Origin: Gemmatimonadota bacterium
GTDB taxonomy: Bacteria; Gemmatimonadota; Gemmatimonadetes; Gemmatimonadales; GWC2-71-9
Length of the DNA stretch: 64,000 nt
Direction: 5' to 3'
Assembly (NCBI GenBank): GCA_003220795.1
Contig: QHTK01000063.1
Coordinates: 1 to 64,000, forward strand
Shown: positions 26,201-34,226 of the stretch, one piece after another
Position numbering within the stretch: position 1 is the stretch's first letter
Layout: every line of letters starts with the position of its first letter
Made by a program: the position numbers and the translations under genes
The notes under the pieces: generated by a model
Seen by the model: the letters and a program-made list of their open reading frames with translations, nothing else
Databases searched by the model: none
What the model was told of the DNA's origin: nothing

Positions 26201-27714
26201 TGTCCGTCCGGGCGCACCTCCCGCTCGACCTGTCGCTCGTTCCGGTGGAGCGGCGCCAGCTCCCCGACACCCTCTTCGTGCGGGCCACCGCCGACAGCGT
26301 GGACCTGTCGGTGCTCGAAGCGCTGACGCCGGCGCTGCGGCAGGTGGAGGGAGTGTTCTCGGCCGATCTGGGCATCGCCGGCACGTGGGATTCCCCGCGG
26401 CTGCGCGGCACGCTCGGCGTCACGGGCGCCGCCGCCATTCCCGCCTTGAACGTGCGCTACGAAGCCGTCAACGGCCGCCTCATGCTGTCGGGGGACTCGA
26501 TCGCGATCCAGACGCTCTCCGCGCGGAGCGATCGGGGTCGGGGCCGCATCGATGTGTCCGGCGTCGTGCGGTTGGAGCGGCTCACCCGCCCGGTCCTCGA
26601 CCTGCGCATCGCCGCAGACCAGTTCAGGGCGCTGGACTTGAAGAACAACGTCTCCATCACGGCGAGCGGCCAGCTGGCGCTCCAAGGGCCGGTGTTCGGG
26701 GCGTCGCTCACGGGGCACGCCAACGTCACGTCCGGCGTGCTGTATTTCGCGGACTTGGTGCAGAAGCGGATCGTGAACCTGGACGAGCTGGCCGACACGT
26801 CGTTGGCGGCCATTATCCAGCAGCAACGGCTGGGTCCGGAGTTTCAGAGCGTCTTCCTGGACAGTCTCCGGATCGACGATCTGGGGCTGGAGATGGGAAG
26901 CGACGTGTGGCTGCGCTCGAACGAGGCCAATATTCAGCTCGCCGGCTCCGTGCGGCTCACCAAGCGGCGCAATCTGTACCTCGTGAGTGGCACGCTGCAG
27001 GCCGCCCGGGGCACGTACCGGCTCAAGGTCGGGCCGGTGTCGCGCGAGTTCGTCGTCTCCCAGGGAACCGTGCGGTATTTTGGTACGCCGGATCAGGACG
27101 CAGCGCTCGACATCGAGGCGAAGCACGTCGTGCACCTTCCCGCGGCCACGCTGATCAACCCGACCGGGGATCTCACCGTTGTCGCGCACATCACGGGCAC
27201 GCTGCTCGAGCCCAAAGTCGCACTCGAGGCGGAGAAGCAGGAACTGTCCCAGACCGAGGTGATTTCCTACCTCTTGTTCGGAAAGAGCAGCGTGGACGTC
27301 GGGGGCGATCAGGGCGGGATCGCGGACCAGCGGGCCGTCCTGCAGAGCGCGCTCGCGGTGCTGTCGGGCGAGATCGAGCAGACGATCGTGTCCGGTGGCG
27401 TGCCCGTGGATTACGTCGAGATCCGACCCAGCAGCGGGGGCCAGGGAGACCCGCTCCTCAGCTGGCAGCTCGCCGTGGGACGCCAGCTCGGTCCCAACAC
27501 GTTCCTGGTCGTGAACGCGGGATATTGTCAGGGCAGCCAGGTGGCGGTGCAAAACCTGCTCGGTCTGTCGCTCCAGTTCCGCATCAGCCCGGAATGGCGC
27601 ACGGAGGCGAGCTTCGCGCCCGTGCAGACCTGCCTCGATGCCGCGACGGGGGGGCAGGGGACCACCATCCCCCGTCAGGTGGGGTTGGACCTGTTCTGGG
27701 AGAAGCGGTACTAG
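23296..27714 (+). CDS. tamB: TamB-like translocation/assembly and lipid-transport protein
   Basis: A 1472-residue AsmA/TamB-type protein. One N-terminal membrane helix (residues 8-30) anchors it in the inner membrane. Then come long beta-strand repeats rich in GxVxLxG-like patterns that form a periplasm-spanning groove, and the conserved C-terminal DUF490 region (GDLTVVAHITGTLLEPKV, LSQTEVISYLLFGKS, LSWQLAVGRQLGPNTFLV). TamB proteins help outer-membrane protein assembly and move phospholipids. ATG overlaps the tamA stop; the lipid kinase gene follows two bases later. Confidence 0.88.
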   Translation: MVRRSLGVALWMIVGLLACFLGALSALVGTGAGRGLLARVMESALAQVFTGSIEVADVRGSLLTGVTLTGVRLFDADTTLVAWLPRADLTYNPFDFAAGRVVFFEFALRQPVITLVQHRSGRLNIEELLRLGGPDSGHGPHGPATLILFRNVQIEDGTVTLRLQAQRAEPGDTALEIQGGGPNGRVRVRRFEHLDARLAALQVSSPVERGIGIDISRLAVESSDPALRLVDVAGRLHVIGDSLEFDLSRVKFPGSALRAARGRVSWPRGPLLFDLSLHADSATLGDFHFIDRRFAPGAVLAGGVRLKSHGQRVLEVGLDPLRVSEGGGTVTGRLTALSAGDSGLVALRDADLAAQDFDLEFARPFLDTLPFAGRLSGHTTATGPVSGLTLDIDWVFRDSLVPGHPATRIRGRGEVGLGGSGLRFQPFTVEAAAVDWGTVERLVPAAALHGVLYAAGTLSGPLKNAQFTGTLEHRDGALAPSRLTGTVRLDGRGDTLGVYADVAADSLSFDGLKGSFPTLPFSGAVAGTVKLAGPLPQLETHTVLHSAGGTVQGDGVLRLGGDGASGRGVRDFTMRTRDLDLASWLKRAPASLLTVTVQGDVAVDSGAPPVGALRVRVEPSLFAGTPLDSGVAAVRLADRHLYVDSLRLVQPGLITTGGGTLGWTRGDRGTLALDFDADSLNSLDSLLSWVTGSDMTARGDPGDPDNRGVRPLAGAARVLVSLEGSLDSLGVDVRASLERLQWRGWSVPREGRVRLVYRPGPVPAFELDATLDSVAHGVLGFAATAAALHGTRDSLVWFSRSRVGEGGAFLAGGRFARSRDITAVGIDSLALQLPGDVWVLERPTELTVTDSTARVSGFSLQSVYGAGKLTFAGDLPTHGRADAHLQLESFPLVGVYALLERDTAGVGGVITAAAGLAGTRADPVSTGTFSVTNGSFGEFHAPFADGTFDYRARRLDAALNLWRSGQQILSVRAHLPLDLSLVPVERRQLPDTLFVRATADSVDLSVLEALTPALRQVEGVFSADLGIAGTWDSPRLRGTLGVTGAAAIPALNVRYEAVNGRLMLSGDSIAIQTLSARSDRGRGRIDVSGVVRLERLTRPVLDLRIAADQFRALDLKNNVSITASGQLALQGPVFGASLTGHANVTSGVLYFADLVQKRIVNLDELADTSLAAIIQQQRLGPEFQSVFLDSLRIDDLGLEMGSDVWLRSNEANIQLAGSVRLTKRRNLYLVSGTLQAARGTYRLKVGPVSREFVVSQGTVRYFGTPDQDAALDIEAKHVVHLPAATLINPTGDLTVVAHITGTLLEPKVALEAEKQELSQTEVISYLLFGKSSVDVGGDQGGIADQRAVLQSALAVLSGEIEQTIVSGGVPVDYVEIRPSSGGQGDPLLSWQLAVGRQLGPNTFLVVNAGYCQGSQVAVQNLLGLSLQFRISPEWRTEASFAPVQTCLDAATGGQGTTIPRQVGLDLFWEKRY

Positions 27715-27716
27715 CG

Positions 27717-28619
27717 ATGACCCGGGCCCTCCTCATCACGAACCCCGCGGCGGCGCGCACCGATGCGCGTGCCGTCACCGCAATCCGCGACACGCTGCGG
27801 CGCGGCGGCTGGTCGGTCGACGTGCTCGCCACCACCCAGGCGGGTGACGCGCGGCGGTTCGCGGCCGAGGCGCGGATCCAGGGCTTCGACGTCCTGGTGT
27901 GCTACGGCGGCGACGGCACGGCGATGCAGATCGCGGCTGGTGCCGTAGGGAGCGGCATTCCGCTGGGGATCGTGCCCGGAGGCACGGGCAACCTGCTCGC
28001 CGGCAATCTACGGTTGCCAAAGAGCCCCGCGGCCGCCGCGCGCGCGATGCTCAAGGGCAAGCCGCTGCCGCTCGACCTCGGGAGCGTGGCGCGCGCGGAT
28101 GGTACCCACTACTTCGCGGTATGCTGCGGCACCGGGTTCGATGCGGCGCTGATGGCCGCGACGGGGTCCGACGAGAAGCGGCGCTGGAAGATGGCGGCCT
28201 ACATCGCGCGCGCCTTCGCCGCGCTCCCTGCAGTCACGAGCCCGCTGCACCGCGTGACCGTCGACGGCGTGGGCCACGAGCTGCCAGCCGCCCTGGTCCT
28301 GGTGGCGAACTGCGGCGAGCTGGTCCCACCGTTTCTGCGCCTGCGCGACGAGGTCGCCCCCGACGACGGGTGGCTCGACGTGCTGGTGCTCCGGGCGGAG
28401 GGGACGATCGAGAGCCTCGCGGCGTTTCTCGAGCTAGTGCGCCGGCCGCGCAACGGGATGCGGCGGCTGTGGTTCGGCCGCGGCCGCGTGGTGCGGGTCG
28501 AGGTACTCGACGGCGCGGCGCGGCCGATGCAGCTCGATGGCGAGCCCAGGGGGGACACCCCGTTCGAGGCGCGCTTGCTGCCGGGCGCCCTCTCGGTGAT
28601 CGTAGACCGCCGTGGCTGA
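27717..28619 (+). CDS. Diacylglycerol/lipid kinase family protein
   Basis: A 300-residue DagK/YegS-type kinase. The N-terminal nucleotide domain shows LLITNPAAAR and the signature VCYGGDGTAMQIA, then GIPLGIVPGGTGNLLAGNL. The C-terminal beta-sandwich contains CGTGFDAALMAAT and MQLDGEP. Family members phosphorylate diacylglycerol or other lipid alcohols at the membrane. It lies directly after tamB and overlaps the regulator gene by eight bases. Coupling with a TamB lipid-transport protein suggests a membrane-lipid role, an inference from position. Confidence 0.87.
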   Translation: MTRALLITNPAAARTDARAVTAIRDTLRRGGWSVDVLATTQAGDARRFAAEARIQGFDVLVCYGGDGTAMQIAAGAVGSGIPLGIVPGGTGNLLAGNLRLPKSPAAAARAMLKGKPLPLDLGSVARADGTHYFAVCCGTGFDAALMAATGSDEKRRWKMAAYIARAFAALPAVTSPLHRVTVDGVGHELPAALVLVANCGELVPPFLRLRDEVAPDDGWLDVLVLRAEGTIESLAAFLELVRRPRNGMRRLWFGRGRVVRVEVLDGAARPMQLDGEPRGDTPFEARLLPGALSVIVDRRG

Positions 28620-29985
28620 GACCATCCTCCTCGTCGACGATGACGCCGATGTGGTGCGGGCGGTAGGTGACTACTTCGAGCGCCTGGGCTACGAGGTGGC
28701 GCGGGAGGACACCGGAGAAGGGGGCATGGCGACGTTCCAACGGCTGCGCCCCGACGTGGTGATCCTTGATTTGCACCTCCCCGACGTGGGCGGCCTCGAT
28801 GTGCTCGAGCGCCTGCGCCCGCAGGGCGCGTCGGTCATTCTGCTCACGGGCCAGGGCGACATCGAGACCGCGGTACGCGCCATGCAGCTCGGCGCCGAGC
28901 ATTTTCTCACGAAGCCGGTGGACATGACTCACCTGGCCGCCGCGACGGCGCGGGTCGCCGAGAAAGTGCGGCTGGCGCGGCAGAACGCGCTGTTGCGCGC
29001 GCGCGATCACGAGGGCGAAGGGCTCGACTCGCTCGGCGTCTCGCCGGTGATGCGCGAGCTGGCGCGTCAGATCGAGTTGCTGGCGGCGAGCGACCGCTCG
29101 ACCGTGCTGCTCGCCGGGGAGAGCGGGACGGGCAAGGGCTGGGCCGCGCGGATCGTGCATCACCTCAGTCCGCGCTCGCGCGGTCCGTTCGTCGAAGTGA
29201 ACTGCGGCGGCCTGTCCGCCACGTTCCTCGATTCCGAGCTGTTCGGGCACGAAAAGGGTGCGTTCACCGACGCGAAGGAGCGCAAGCAGGGGTTGTTCGA
29301 GCTGGCCGACGGCGGCACCATCTTTCTCGACGAGATCGGCGAGCTGGCGCCCGAGCTGCAGCCCAAGCTGCTGAAGGTGCTCGACACGAAGACCTTCCGG
29401 CGGCTGGGCGGCACGCGCGAGATGACAGTGAACGTGCGGCTCATCGCGGCGACGAACCGCGACCTGGCCAGCGACATCCAGGCGGGTCGGTTTCGGGAAG
29501 ACTTGTACTACCGGCTCAGCGTGATGCCGCTCAAGCTGCCGCCGGTGCGCGAACGTTCGCGGGAGGACCGGCTCGCCCTAGTCACGCGGATCCTGCTCGA
29601 TCTGGGGCCACAGATGCCGGGGTGCCCGAGCGGGTGCAGCGCCGAGGCGTTGGACCGCCTCCTGTCGGCGCCCTGGCCGGGTAACGTCCGCGAGATGCGG
29701 AACGTGCTCGAGCGCGCTATGATCCTGGCCCGCGGGGCGGCGCAGATCGGCGTCGAGCACCTCCCGGCGGACCTGAGAAAAGGCGGTGGAGGTGTTGGAG
29801 GAGGTGGAGGCGGTGGAGCGGGGGAACGGCGGCACGCGGCGCTGACGCTCGCCGACGTGGAACGCCAGCAGATCGAGCGGGCGCTCAGGTTCCACGGTGG
29901 CAACCGCACGCGCGCCGCACACGAGCTCGGGATTTCGCGCGCGACCTTGATCAATAAGATTAAAGCCTACGCGCTCGACCTTTGA
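28612..29985 (+). CDS. Sigma-54-type response regulator (NtrC family)
   Basis: A 457-residue regulator with a receiver domain (Asp 9-11 acidic cluster, phospho-acceptor Asp53 in VILDLHLP, Lys in FLTKPVD), an AAA+ domain with Walker A GESGTGKG, Walker B GGTIFLDEIGE and the arginine region FREDLYYRLSVMPL, then a Gly-rich linker and a Fis-type helix-turn-helix (GNRTRAAHELGISRATL). The sigma-54 contact motif reads GAFTDA instead of GAFTGA. GTG start overlaps the lipid kinase gene. No histidine kinase is adjacent. Probably activates sigma-54 promoters unless the changed motif weakens it. Confidence 0.88.
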   Translation: MAETILLVDDDADVVRAVGDYFERLGYEVAREDTGEGGMATFQRLRPDVVILDLHLPDVGGLDVLERLRPQGASVILLTGQGDIETAVRAMQLGAEHFLTKPVDMTHLAAATARVAEKVRLARQNALLRARDHEGEGLDSLGVSPVMRELARQIELLAASDRSTVLLAGESGTGKGWAARIVHHLSPRSRGPFVEVNCGGLSATFLDSELFGHEKGAFTDAKERKQGLFELADGGTIFLDEIGELAPELQPKLLKVLDTKTFRRLGGTREMTVNVRLIAATNRDLASDIQAGRFREDLYYRLSVMPLKLPPVRERSREDRLALVTRILLDLGPQMPGCPSGCSAEALDRLLSAPWPGNVREMRNVLERAMILARGAAQIGVEHLPADLRKGGGGVGGGGGGGAGERRHAALTLADVERQQIERALRFHGGNRTRAAHELGISRATLINKIKAYALDL

Positions 29986-29992
29986 GGACACT

Positions 29993-30181
29993 ATGGTAGA
30001 CAAGCCGAAGCTGATGGAACACGACGGGATGGTGTGCCGCTACTGCGGGAATGAGGAACGCGCCTCGGAGGGGTATCCCTGTCAGGACTGCGGCACTTTC
30101 ATCTGTCTGATCTGCTCGTTCCGGGGAGTCACGCGCTGCAAGGCATGCGAGGAGAAGGCCAAGGCGAAGCAGCAGGCCTAG
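29993..30181 (+). CDS. Small zinc-ribbon protein with four CxxC motifs
   Basis: A 62-residue protein with four CxxC pairs (CRYC, CQDC, CLIC, CKAC) in 50 residues, enough to bind two zinc ions in a treble-clef or B-box-like arrangement, and a Lys/Ala-rich C-terminus. Seven bases after the NtrC-type regulator gene and cotranscribed with it; its stop region overlaps the stop of the convergent response-regulator gene by four bases. It may bind nucleic acid or protein. No specific family recognised. Confidence 0.75.
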   Translation: MVDKPKLMEHDGMVCRYCGNEERASEGYPCQDCGTFICLICSFRGVTRCKACEEKAKAKQQA

Positions 30182-30792
30182 CTCCGTCGCTTGTCGACCT
30201 CTCGCGCCACGTCCTCGGGTGACGTGCCCAGCTCCTTGGCGAGCTTTTCGATCGCGTCGTCCGCCCCCGCCCAACCCCGCGCCGCCGCCAGCGCGCTCAG
30301 GGCGATCTCCTCGGCCACCGTGGTCCGCTCTTCCAGATCGCGCGTGCGCACCGCTACCTCACGGGCGAGCCATTGCTCGAGCTGCCGCCGGTCGACCTCG
30401 AGCTGCCGCAGCCGCAGCGCGCCCTGCAGCGACATCTCCAGCTCGTCTAAGTCCACTGGCTTGATGAGGTAGTCGTAGGCGCCGAGCTTCATGCACTCGA
30501 TCGCCGTGCGGGGCTCGTCGATCGCGGTCAACATGATGACGGCGAGGTCCGAGTCCTGGGCGAGCGCTTTGGGGACGAGCTCCACGCCGGTCATGTTGGG
30601 CATGCGGATGTCCGACAACATCACCTGCGGCTGCTCCGCCGCCTGGCGGTCGAGCGCCTCGGCGCCGCTCGCGGCCTGGAGCACGCGGTAGCCCAGGCGC
30701 GTCAGGAACCGGTCCAGCGCCTGGCGGATCCCCTCCTCGTCGTCCACCACCAACACGGTGGTCGGAGCGGCCTGCGCATCGGTCTTGGTCAT
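30178..30792 (-). CDS. Response regulator with receiver and coiled-coil output
   Basis: A 204-residue protein. The receiver domain (about 11-130) has the acidic pair DDEE, phospho-acceptor Asp61 in LSDIRMPNM, Thr in MLTAID and Lys in DYLIKPVD. The remaining 70 residues are a charged helix (LRQLEVDRRQLEQWLAREV) and a small helical end, with no recognised DNA-binding domain. Likely acts through protein contacts. TACGTT lies six bases before the ATG, a leaderless-type start. Divergent from the P1 peptidase gene. Confidence 0.83.
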   Translation of the reverse strand: MTKTDAQAAPTTVLVVDDEEGIRQALDRFLTRLGYRVLQAASGAEALDRQAAEQPQVMLSDIRMPNMTGVELVPKALAQDSDLAVIMLTAIDEPRTAIECMKLGAYDYLIKPVDLDELEMSLQGALRLRQLEVDRRQLEQWLAREVAVRTRDLEERTTVAEEIALSALAAARGWAGADDAIEKLAKELGTSPEDVAREVDKRRS

Positions 30793-30798
30793 GGCGCT

Positions 30799-30804
30799 AA
30801 CGTA
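30799..30804 (-). promoter_or_regulatory. -10 hexamer TACGTT, leaderless-type
   Basis: TACGTT on the minus strand ends six bases before the response regulator ATG at 30792. It shares the short divergent region with the P1 peptidase promoter. Confidence 0.4.
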
Positions 30805-30811
30805 TGTACCC

Positions 30812-30840
30812 TTCAGAACCCGAGCAAGCCAAGCTATCTT
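30812..30840 (+). promoter_or_regulatory. Sigma-70 promoter of the P1 peptidase operon, leaderless-type
   Basis: TTCAGA (30812-30817), 17 bases, TATCTT (30835-30840). The ATG at 30849 is eight bases after the -10, so the mRNA should begin close to the start codon. Confidence 0.55.
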
Positions 30841-30848
30841 CGCGCCCG

Positions 30849-31835
30849 ATGAGTGAAGCCGCTCCGTCGAATCTCGCCGCGGTGCAGGGGATCACCGTGG
30901 GGCACTGGACCGATTCGCAGAGCGCCACCGGCTGCACTGTGACGCTCGCGCCGCCGGGGGGAATGCGCGCGGCGTGCGCCGTGCGCGGCCGCGCCAGCGG
31001 TACGCGCGAGCTCGACGCCCTCGACCCTCGCCATCTGGTGGGCCACATCGACGCGGTGCTGCTCACCGGCGGCTCGGCGTACGGCCTGGGCGCGGCGGAC
31101 GGCGTGATGCGCTGGCTCAAGGAGCGAGGCCGCGGCTTCCCCGTCGGGCCGGCGGGAGTGGTCCCGATCGTCCCGACCGCCGTGATCTTCGACTTCGACC
31201 TGGCGCCGGGAGCGAAGGCGGACCGCTGGCCGGGTGCCGACGATGCCTACCGCGCCTGCGCCGCCGCGGCGACGGAGATTCCCGAAGGATCGGTGGGCGC
31301 CGGCACCGGGGCGACGGTCGGCAAGGCGCTCGGTCCGCGCGGCGCGATGAAAGGGGGCGTCGGGACCTGGGCGGCCCGCGCGGGCGACGTGGTGGTGGGC
31401 GCGCTCGTAGTTCTCAATGCCGTAGGGAACGTGCTGGACGCGAACGGCCGGGTGCTCGCGGGCGCCCGCGGCGCGGACGGCCGGTTCGTCGACGCGCTCG
31501 GGTACCTGGCCCAGGGCGGCGCCCCCTTCGCGCGCGGGGGCGCGGGCCAGAACACGACGCTCGCGGTCGTGGCGACGAATGCCCGGCTCGACCGCGTGGC
31601 GTTGCAGGCCCTGGCGCACGCGGCGGGGGACGCGCTCGCCCGGCGCATCGTGCCCTACGCCACGCCGTTCGACGGCGACGTCGTGTTCGCGCTCAGCACC
31701 GCCCAGGTGCCGGCGGCCACGCCGCTCCAGGCGGAAGCGCTCGCCGCGCTCGCGGTGCCGGAGGCGGTCGAGCGGGCGGTGCGCCTCGCGCGCGGGACGC
31801 GCGACGTCCCGGGACTCGCGGACGACAGGGCGTGA
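30849..31835 (+). CDS. P1 family peptidase (DmpA-like Ntn hydrolase)
   Basis: A 328-residue protein of the DmpA/BapA aminopeptidase fold. Family sequence: GITVGHWTD at the N-terminus, LLTGGSAYGLGAADGVMRWL, GAGTGATVGKAL and MKGGVGTWAA, and the self-cleavage region GQNTTLAVVATNA (residues 233-245, nucleophile among T236/T237). Such enzymes process themselves to alpha and beta chains and cleave beta-amino or D-amino acid peptides. Start at 30849 is chosen because a -10 hexamer lies eight bases upstream. The next gene overlaps its stop (TGATG). Confidence 0.87.
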   Translation: MSEAAPSNLAAVQGITVGHWTDSQSATGCTVTLAPPGGMRAACAVRGRASGTRELDALDPRHLVGHIDAVLLTGGSAYGLGAADGVMRWLKERGRGFPVGPAGVVPIVPTAVIFDFDLAPGAKADRWPGADDAYRACAAAATEIPEGSVGAGTGATVGKALGPRGAMKGGVGTWAARAGDVVVGALVVLNAVGNVLDANGRVLAGARGADGRFVDALGYLAQGGAPFARGGAGQNTTLAVVATNARLDRVALQALAHAAGDALARRIVPYATPFDGDVVFALSTAQVPAATPLQAEALAALAVPEAVERAVRLARGTRDVPGLADDRA

Positions 31836-32839
31836 TGAACGACCGTCTCGAACGAGACATCGGCGACGTCGCCCGCAAGTGGGTCCCCGACACGCGGCTC
31901 GGTGTGTTCGAAGTCGCAGTGCAGCGCGGCGCGCTCGCGGGCTGCACCACGAGCCGCGACGCAGTCGCCGCCTTGCGTCGCATCGCCGCCGGCGCGCGCT
32001 TGGCCGCCGACATCCGGCTGCTCCCCGATTCCTCGGTGGGCGACGAGCAGGCGGCAGTGGTCACGGCGGCCGCGGCGCCGCTGGTGCGCGAGCCGCGGGT
32101 GAACGCCGATCGCGTGAGCGAGGCGCTGCACGGTGAGACCCTCGAGGTGCTCGAGCGGCGCACCGACACCTGGCTGCGGGTACGCGCAGCGGACGGCTAC
32201 CTTGCATGGGTGCACCCGGGCTATGTCGCGCTCGGCACCGCCGCGTGGGCCGAGGACTGGGCCGCGCGGGCCAGCGTGCGCTCGCTCGGCGCCGACCTGC
32301 GATGCCAGGGGGAGCGGTTCCGACTGGCGGTCGGCGCGCGGGCGGCGCCGCAGCGCGGCGGCCAGGTGGAGACGGCCGACGGACGCGTGTGGGACGTCGC
32401 AGCGGGAGCCCTGAGGCCGGAGGTCGAGCTGCGGGTCGAGGCCCGGCTCATGGCGGCACCCGAGTGGGCGCTGCGGTGGTTCTCCGGCGCGCCGTATGCG
32501 TGGGGCGGGCGCACCGAGTGGGGCGTCGACTGCTCCGGCCTGGTGCAGGCGACGTATGCGGCCCGCGGCGTGGCGTTGCCGCGGGACTCAGACCTGCAGT
32601 CCGCCGCCGGCCGGGAAGTGCCGCTCGAGGCAACCGGCGGCGGATACCAGGCGGGCGACGTGCTATGCTTCGCCGACGGCCGGCGCATCTCGCACGTGGC
32701 GTTGTGGGCCGGCGCGGGACGGATCGTGCACTCGGCCCTATCGCGCGGCGGCGTCGTCTCGGACAACCTGCTCGCCGATACGCCGGCGATGAGGCGGCTG
32801 CGGGATTACCTCGTCTCTGTTAGACGGATAGACGGGTAG
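31835..32839 (+). CDS. NlpC/P60 peptidase with SH3b-like domains
   Basis: A 334-residue protein. Residues about 85-215 hold two bacterial SH3-like domains (VNADRVSEALHGETLEVLE, then DTWLRVRAADGYLAWVHPGY). The C-terminal NlpC/P60 domain has the catalytic Cys about 233 (WGVDCSGLVQ) and His about 287 (ISHVALWAG). It probably cleaves D-Glu to diamino-acid bonds in peptidoglycan fragments. No signal peptide, as in cytoplasmic recycling enzymes of the YkfC type, which fits linkage to the P1 peptidase. Last seven residues and stop codon come from an octad repeat. Confidence 0.86.
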   Translation: MNDRLERDIGDVARKWVPDTRLGVFEVAVQRGALAGCTTSRDAVAALRRIAAGARLAADIRLLPDSSVGDEQAAVVTAAAAPLVREPRVNADRVSEALHGETLEVLERRTDTWLRVRAADGYLAWVHPGYVALGTAAWAEDWAARASVRSLGADLRCQGERFRLAVGARAAPQRGGQVETADGRVWDVAAGALRPEVELRVEARLMAAPEWALRWFSGAPYAWGGRTEWGVDCSGLVQATYAARGVALPRDSDLQSAAGREVPLEATGGGYQAGDVLCFADGRRISHVALWAGAGRIVHSALSRGGVVSDNLLADTPAMRRLRDYLVSVRRIDG

Positions 32840-32928
32840 ACGGGTAGCGGCAGGCAGGAGAAAGGGGCTAGGTCGGCCTGACGCCTTTGACCACCGATCC
32901 GCTACCCGTCTACCCGTCTATCCGTCTA
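32821..32928. repeat. Perfect 30-bp inverted repeat with octad arms
   Basis: Arm 32821-32850 and arm 32899-32928 are exact reverse complements over 30 bases, built on TAGACGGA/TAGACGGG octads. The 48-base spacer contains AAAGGGGCTAGG and CCTGACGCCTTT, recalling the core of the 12761-12873 element. The left arm provides the end and stop codon of the NlpC/P60 gene; the right arm ends nine bases before the next start codon and provides part of a TATTTT hexamer. Confidence 0.95.
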
Positions 32929-32937
32929 TTTTTTGTC

Positions 32938-33642
32938 ATGAAGCTCATCCTGTTCGACATCGACGGCACGCTGCTCTGGACCGACGGCGCGGGTCGGCGG
33001 GCGATCCATCGCGCGTTGCTCCTCGAGGCGGGGACGGCGGGTCCGATCGAGACCTACCGCTTCGACGGGAAGACCGATCCGCAGATCGTGCGCGAGCTGC
33101 TGGGACTGGCCGGCCACCCGGAGGCGACGGACGAGCAGCGCATTGAGGCGGTGTGCCGCCGCTACGTCGAGCTGCTCTCGGCCGAGCTCGGGAAGCCGAC
33201 GCAGGCCACGCGGCTCATGGTCGGGGTCGCCGAGCTGCTCGCGGCCCTCGAGCCGCACGAGCGGGAGGAGCGGGCGGTTGTGGGTCTCTTGACCGGAAAC
33301 CTGGAGCCGGGCGCTGCGCTCAAGCTCCGGTCCGCGGGCCTCGACCTTGCCCGTTTCCGGGTCGGGGCCTATGGATCGGACTCGCACCGCCGCGCCGATC
33401 TCCCCGCCCTGGCGGCGCAGCGCGCCGCGCTGCTGACCGGCCGGACCTTTACCGGAGCGGACGTCGTCATCCTGGGCGACACTCCGGAGGACGTCACCTG
33501 CGGTCGCGCGCTCGGCGCGCGCGCGCTGGCCGTGGCGACCGGCTTCTACGATGTCGCCACGCTGCGCGCCGCCGGGGCCGCCCGGGTGTTCTCCGATTTC
33601 GCGAACACCGGCGCGGTGCTGGACGCCATCTTCGCCCCATGA
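32938..33642 (+). CDS. HAD-superfamily hydrolase
   Basis: A 234-residue phosphatase starting MKLILFDIDGTLLWTDGAG (motif I DxDGT intact, Asp nucleophile at residue 7, acid/base Asp at 9). Motif II is LLTGN (Thr), motif III Lys is absent in its usual place and an Arg-rich region takes over, motif IV is VILGDTPEDV. Closest in style to phosphoglycolate phosphatase-like HADs. The ATG follows a TATTTT hexamer by five bases with no Shine-Dalgarno. Overlaps the CYTH gene downstream by four bases (ATGA). Substrate unknown. Confidence 0.85.
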   Translation: MKLILFDIDGTLLWTDGAGRRAIHRALLLEAGTAGPIETYRFDGKTDPQIVRELLGLAGHPEATDEQRIEAVCRRYVELLSAELGKPTQATRLMVGVAELLAALEPHEREERAVVGLLTGNLEPGAALKLRSAGLDLARFRVGAYGSDSHRRADLPALAAQRAALLTGRTFTGADVVILGDTPEDVTCGRALGARALAVATGFYDVATLRAAGAARVFSDFANTGAVLDAIFAP

Positions 33643-34226
33643 GCTCGATCGGCTCCGCCCCCGCCGACGAGCTGGAGGTCAAGGCGCGAGTCGACGACCC
33701 CGCGGCGCTGCGGCGCGCGCTCGAGCGAGCGGGCGCGCGGCTCGAGTTTCGCGGCGCGATGCTCGACCGACGCTTCGACCGGGCGGGCGACCTGGAAGCG
33801 CGCGACGAGGTGCTGCGGATGCGCATCTTCCGACCCGCCGACGGCGCCCCCGCCTTCGGCGTGCTCGGCTGGAAGGGGTCGCGCTCACAGCGGGGGCACT
33901 ACCGTCACCGCCCTGAGGTCGAAGCGCGCGTCAGCGATGGCGACGCCGTCGTCACGGTGCTCGAGCGCCTGGGGTTCGCCGTCTCGTTACGGATCGACCG
34001 CACGGTGGAGATTTACCGTCTGGGGCAGGCGGTCCTCCGGATCGAGTGGTATCCCGTCATGGACGTGCTGCTGGAGGTCGAGGGCGAGCCGGCCGAGATC
34101 GAGCGCGCCATCGCCGCGACGGGCCTGCCCCGCGACCGCTTCTTCCCGGAGTCGCTCCCGCATTTCGTGGCGGCGTACGAGGCGCGCACCGGCCGGCCCG
34201 CCCGCATCGCGGAGGGTCACGCGTGA
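33639..34226 (+). CDS. CYTH-domain phosphohydrolase/adenylate cyclase-like protein
   Basis: A 195-residue triphosphate-tunnel enzyme. The ExExK signature is ELEVK at residues 10-14, followed by basic and acidic strand residues (RRFDR, LRMRIFR, GWKGSR, EVEARV, RTVEIYRL, LLEVEGEP) that line the metal and triphosphate tunnel. Family members include class IV adenylate cyclases, thiamine triphosphatases and inorganic triphosphatases, and sequence alone does not separate them. Lies in a tight operon between a HAD phosphatase and a membrane protein, so a triphosphatase role is reasonable. Confidence 0.85.
   Translation: MSSIGSAPADELEVKARVDDPAALRRALERAGARLEFRGAMLDRRFDRAGDLEARDEVLRMRIFRPADGAPAFGVLGWKGSRSQRGHYRHRPEVEARVSDGDAVVTVLERLGFAVSLRIDRTVEIYRLGQAVLRIEWYPVMDVLLEVEGEPAEIERAIAATGLPRDRFFPESLPHFVAAYEARTGRPARIAEGHA

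Noticed and set aside
25477..27552. 691-codon minus-strand frame opposite tamB
   Set aside because: Low-complexity His/Arg/Gln-rich antisense frame; tamB is supported by its C-terminal DUF490 motifs.
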